64,000 nt of DNA from Microbacter sp049976245 (GTDB lineage: Bacteria; Bacteroidota; Bacteroidia; Bacteroidales; Paludibacteraceae): the NCBI GenBank assembly GCA_049976245.1, contig JBMFIQ010000004.1, positions 1-64,000 on the forward strand, in the 5' to 3' direction. A program made the translations under genes and the position numbers. Positions 61,163 to 64,000 of this stretch are shown here, one piece after another (the first letter of the stretch is position 1; the number at the start of each line of letters is the position of its first letter). The notes beneath the pieces are model-generated. The model had not been told where the DNA came from. It did not search any database and worked only from the letters and a program-made list of their open reading frames with translations.

Positions 61163-61936
61163 TCAGGCAATGTTTTCTCTGATTCGTTTCAAAAACTGCT
61201 GAAGTTGTTCCGTGTCCTTTTGTTGCACCATATCAATTAACAACGAAAGTTGATTTCGAATTTCGAGCAATTGTTCTGGCGTATAAGGATTAAACAAGAT
61301 TTCGGTCAGCAAAAAGTCATCTTCCGAAAGCAACCCGTGCGCAATGCTCAAATGACGTTTGAAAGTCGTTCCGGGAGCTTCCTGATGTTTCATCACCGAA
61401 GCAAAAACCAACGTGGATGCAAACGGAATAGCCAATGAATAGGCAGTCGTTTGATCATGTTCCTGAAAAGAATATTCGAAAATGGAGATTTTCAACGAAC
61501 TGTACAACTCTTTGAAAAAAAGTTTCCCCTGAGTATCGGACTCTGAAATGATGATGGCACTTTGTGAGGATAAATCGCTTAAACTGGCAAACGTTGGGCC
61601 AAACATGGGATGAGTCGATACAAATCGAAACCTGCTTTTAAAATAAAATTCCGGCAAACCCGTCTTCACCGAAGCAATGTCGGACAAGATACAATCCGAC
61701 GAAATGAAAGGAATAACCTGATGAAAAGCATCTAAGGTGTACTTGATGGTTGCCGCATTGATAATAAGTTCCGGATCAAATGATTTTACTTCTTCAATTT
61801 TCGACAAACGAATGGTGTTGTACACAAACCGCAATCGTTTCGGATCAACATCAAACATGGCCACTTCGTGCTGAAAACTCAACACATCGGCAAAAAAAGA
61901 ACCCATCTTTCCGGCTCCAAGAATAAGAATGCGCAT
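61163..61936 (-). CDS. tyrA: Prephenate dehydrogenase
   Basis: NAD-dependent step from prephenate to 4-hydroxyphenylpyruvate for tyrosine. The 257 residues begin with the Rossmann motif RILILGAGKMGSFFADVL. The catalytic His region STHPMFGPTFA and the helical dimer domain follow. It lacks a C-terminal ACT domain and a fused chorismate mutase, which is provided by the gene upstream. Last gene of aminotransferase - DAHP synthase/chorismate mutase - tyrA, 18 bp after the latter. Confidence 0.92.
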   Translation of the reverse strand: MRILILGAGKMGSFFADVLSFQHEVAMFDVDPKRLRFVYNTIRLSKIEEVKSFDPELIINAATIKYTLDAFHQVIPFISSDCILSDIASVKTGLPEFYFKSRFRFVSTHPMFGPTFASLSDLSSQSAIIISESDTQGKLFFKELYSSLKISIFEYSFQEHDQTTAYSLAIPFASTLVFASVMKHQEAPGTTFKRHLSIAHGLLSEDDFLLTEILFNPYTPEQLLEIRNQLSLLIDMVQQKDTEQLQQFLKRIRENIA

Positions 61937-61954
61937 GACTTTAATATTGAAAAT

Positions 61955-63022
61955 TTATGCCTCCTTGTTCATCAAATCCAACTGAACTCGAACAGACTCT
62001 TCGTGAATGGCCTCTAAGATGTTTTTCATAAATTCACCGTTGATCCCAATCGATTGCGCTTGAGCCACCCTGTTTTGCAATATCTCATCGTAACGAACAG
62101 GCTGAAGAACAGGCATTCCGTGCTCTTTTTTGTAAATGCCTATTTCTCGTGAAATGCGGAATCGCTTGGCCAATATTTCCAACAATTGATTGTCCAATTC
62201 ATCAATCTGGTGGCGCAGAATGGATAAATCCTCAGTGGTTTGATTCATTTTGCGAACCACTAAATGTTGCAGAATATGTTCCAACACATCCGGCGTAATT
62301 TGCTGATTCTTATCACTCCACGCTTCGTCTGGGTTGCAATGCGACTCAATGATCAAGCCTTCAAACTGCAAATCAAGCGCTTGTTGTGCAATCGAAGCAA
62401 TCAACTCCCGACGCCCGCCAATATGACTTGGATCGCAAATAATGGGCATCTCCGGCATTCGACGACGCAGTTCGATGGGAATATGCCATTGTGGAATGTT
62501 GCGGTACACCGTTTTATCGTATGTGCTAAATCCGCGATGAATCACAGCCATGCGCCGAATGCCGGCGTTGTAAACTCGTTCAACGGCGCCAATCCAAAGC
62601 TCCACATCGGGATTTACCGGATTTTTCACCAAAACAGGAATATCAACTCCTTGCAATGCATCGGCAATTTCCTGCACCGCAAATGGATTGGCCGTTGTTC
62701 GGGCTCCAATCCATAAAATGTCAATCCCAAATTTCAACGCCTCATACACATGCTTTGCGGTGGCCACTTCAATGGCTGTGAGCATGCCGGTTTCCTGTTT
62801 TACTTTTTTAAGCCACGGAAGCCCCACGCTACCAACTCCTTCAAAACCTCCCGGTTTCGTACGTGGTTTCCAAATACCGGCCCTGAAAATTTTAATTCCT
62901 TTTTCAGCCAACTGATGAGCCGTCTTCAAAGTTTGTTCTTCCGTTTCGGCACTGCACGGACCGGCAATGACCAAAGGTCGGCCTTCATCGTTCATTGATT
63001 CAAAAATAGGTTGTAAATCCAT
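61955..63022 (-). CDS. Bifunctional DAHP synthase / chorismate mutase (type II)
   Basis: Fuses the first shikimate-pathway step to the branch-point mutase. DAHP synthase of the AroA(beta)/KDO8P-like type spans residues 1-250 (RPLVIAGPCSAETEEQ, IFRAGIWKPRTKPGGFEGVG, ICDPSHIGGRR). A chorismate mutase of the AroQ type spans about 262-355 (LRHQIDELDNQLLEILAKRFRISREIG). The 355 residues match the Bacteroidetes fusion. Joining the two probably allows feedback by prephenate on the synthase. It follows the aminotransferase by 11 bp. Confidence 0.95.
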   Translation of the reverse strand: MDLQPIFESMNDEGRPLVIAGPCSAETEEQTLKTAHQLAEKGIKIFRAGIWKPRTKPGGFEGVGSVGLPWLKKVKQETGMLTAIEVATAKHVYEALKFGIDILWIGARTTANPFAVQEIADALQGVDIPVLVKNPVNPDVELWIGAVERVYNAGIRRMAVIHRGFSTYDKTVYRNIPQWHIPIELRRRMPEMPIICDPSHIGGRRELIASIAQQALDLQFEGLIIESHCNPDEAWSDKNQQITPDVLEHILQHLVVRKMNQTTEDLSILRHQIDELDNQLLEILAKRFRISREIGIYKKEHGMPVLQPVRYDEILQNRVAQAQSIGINGEFMKNILEAIHEESVRVQLDLMNKEA

Positions 63023-63033
63023 ATCTTTCAGTA

Positions 63034-64000
63034 TTAATTAAATTGTTTTTCTTTCTTCATTTTCAAAATTCGCGTCAACGCCTCTTTTAATTTTTCTTCC
63101 GTACTGCAAAGAGAAATTCGAATAAAACGATTCCCATTGCTCCCAAAAATAAAGCCCGGCGTAACAAACACATGAGCCTGATACAATATTTCGTCAGCCA
63201 ACACGCCGGCATCCGTATAAATTTCAGGAATTTTTGCCCACAAAAACATGCCTGTCTGTTTCGGATCAAATGAACAATTCAATGCTTGTACAATGTTTTC
63301 GGCAATGATCCTTCGACGGGCATAAACTTCAAAGTTAAACATTCGATGCCATTCCGGATCATTATGTAAAGCCTCCACGGCGGCTATTTGCAAAGCATGA
63401 AACATACCCGAATCAATGTTGCTTTTGACACGCAAAACCCATTCAACAAACCGTGCATTACCAGCTAACATGCCAACCCGCCAACCTGACATGTTATGGG
63501 ATTTACTCATCGAATTCAATTCAAGACATCCTTCCATCGCTCCTTTACGCGACAGCATGCTTAACGGACGATCATTGAGAATAAAGCTGTACGGATTATC
63601 GTTGCAAATCAAAATGCCGTGTCGTTTCCCGAAATCGATCAATCGATCAAACAAAATTTCATTGGCCGGAGCTCCAGTAGGCATGTTCGGATAATTAACC
63701 CACATCAATTTGACATGCGTTAAATCCAATTTTTCCAAAGCATCAAAGTCAGGATACCAATGATTTTGCTCATCCAAATCATAATAGATCACCTCGGCCT
63801 CAACCAATTTACTGACGGAGGCGTAGGTTGGATAGCCCGGATTTGGCACCAATACACCATCGCCTGGGTTCAAAAAAGCAAGAGACACATGTAAAATGCC
63901 CTCTTTGGATCCCATCAACGGTAAAATTTCCTGATCAGGATTTAATTTGACGCCGTACCATTGCCCATACCATTGTGCAAAGGCTTGCCGAAGTTCCGTG
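63034..64000 (-). CDS. PLP-dependent aminotransferase, C-terminal part (cut by window end)
   Basis: Class I/II aminotransferase with its N-terminus beyond the right edge; the frame stays open to base 64000 (residues RQAFAQWYGQWYGVKLNP precede the visible Met). PLP-binding segments are present: NPGYPTYAS, ICNDNPYSFIL and the Lys in SMSKSHNMSGWRVGML. The C-terminal Arg region is GNRFIRISLC. By position before DAHP synthase/chorismate mutase and tyrA, it is likely the aromatic or prephenate-type aminotransferase of the operon. In related genomes pheA precedes it; that cannot be checked here. Confidence 0.9.
   Translation of the reverse strand, partial: TELRQAFAQWYGQWYGVKLNPDQEILPLMGSKEGILHVSLAFLNPGDGVLVPNPGYPTYASVSKLVEAEVIYYDLDEQNHWYPDFDALEKLDLTHVKLMWVNYPNMPTGAPANEILFDRLIDFGKRHGILICNDNPYSFILNDRPLSMLSRKGAMEGCLELNSMSKSHNMSGWRVGMLAGNARFVEWVLRVKSNIDSGMFHALQIAAVEALHNDPEWHRMFNFEVYARRRIIAENIVQALNCSFDPKQTGMFLWAKIPEIYTDAGVLADEILYQAHVFVTPGFIFGSNGNRFIRISLCSTEEKLKEALTRILKMKKEKQFN

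Noticed and set aside
1..64000. CRISPR arrays, tRNA, rRNA or phage modules
   Set aside because: No regularly spaced repeats, cloverleaf-type sequences, rRNA or phage structural genes were seen in the window.

Overview
This 64 kb window is chromosomal DNA from a member of the Bacteroidota, most likely order Bacteroidales. The reasons are: a type IX secretion core in the order porP-gldK-gldL-gldM-gldN; a 286-residue primary sigma factor without region 1.1; promoters of the Bacteroidetes form (TTG, 18-20 bp, TAnnTTTG) before many genes; few Shine-Dalgarno sequences; Bacteroidetes families such as Porin_10, PorT-like barrels and DUF2795; and the B12-dependent methylmalonyl-CoA mutase typical of propionate-forming Bacteroidales. 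Genus cannot be settled from the sequence. Almost everything is core housekeeping. Accessory DNA is confined to an IS5-like transposase fragment at the left edge, one non-coding element with terminal inverted repeats near 60.7-61.1 kb, and short dispersed intergenic repeats.

Layout. 0-2.4 kb: transposase remnant, ZIP metal transporter, rpoD. 2.5-5.3 kb: M16 peptidase and the infC-rpmI-rplT translation operon. 5.3-9.6 kb: hisS, a LysM/periplasmic-binding protein and a PorT-like barrel. 9.6-15.2 kb: AI-2E family membrane protein, recO, alanine dehydrogenase, dnaA, a small DNA-binding protein. 15.2-18.9 kb: dxr-rseP and an FtsB/DivIC-like gene with a small membrane protein. 19.6-26 kb: an alpha/beta-hydrolase-like protein, a beta-CASP nuclease, an exported MsrB-MsrA fusion, a CPA2 antiporter. 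26-28 kb: methyltransferase, PduO cobalamin adenosyltransferase, DUF2795. 28-35.8 kb: T9SS core plus a Porin_10 protein. 35.8-40.7 kb: priA-murB facing murA. 40.7-49.3 kb: YncE/phosphoesterase fusion, serB, pdxH, thiL, rpiB, ornithine-type aminotransferase, LutA-like protein. 49.4-54.8 kb: gapA and mutA-mutB. 54.9-60.4 kb: rpsO, DUF2148, rpe, trpS, an Nramp transporter with its MgtE-N/CBS partner. 60.4-61.2 kb: gap artefact and mobile-like element. 61.2-64 kb: aromatic amino acid operon (aminotransferase, DAHP synthase-chorismate mutase, prephenate dehydrogenase), cut by the right edge.

Most interesting signals. (1) A conserved leader of about 88 nt occurs four times, each ending exactly at an ATG: before the PorT-like gene, the FtsB/DivIC-like gene, rpiB, and a vestigial ORF upstream of dxr. 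Its constant distance to the start codon suggests an undescribed cis-regulatory leader or portable 5' UTR. (2) infC appears to start at an AUA codon 8 nt after a strong AGGAGG, in a genome where such sites are rare. (3) A 440-bp non-coding element has 21-bp terminal inverted repeats and a GC-rich core of nested hairpins. (4) An 82-bp exact duplication flanks a four-N gap and is probably an assembly artefact. (5) The leader of the MgtE-N/Nramp operon can form two mutually exclusive hairpins, one of which covers the ribosome binding site. (6) MurA carries Asp in place of the fosfomycin-target Cys.
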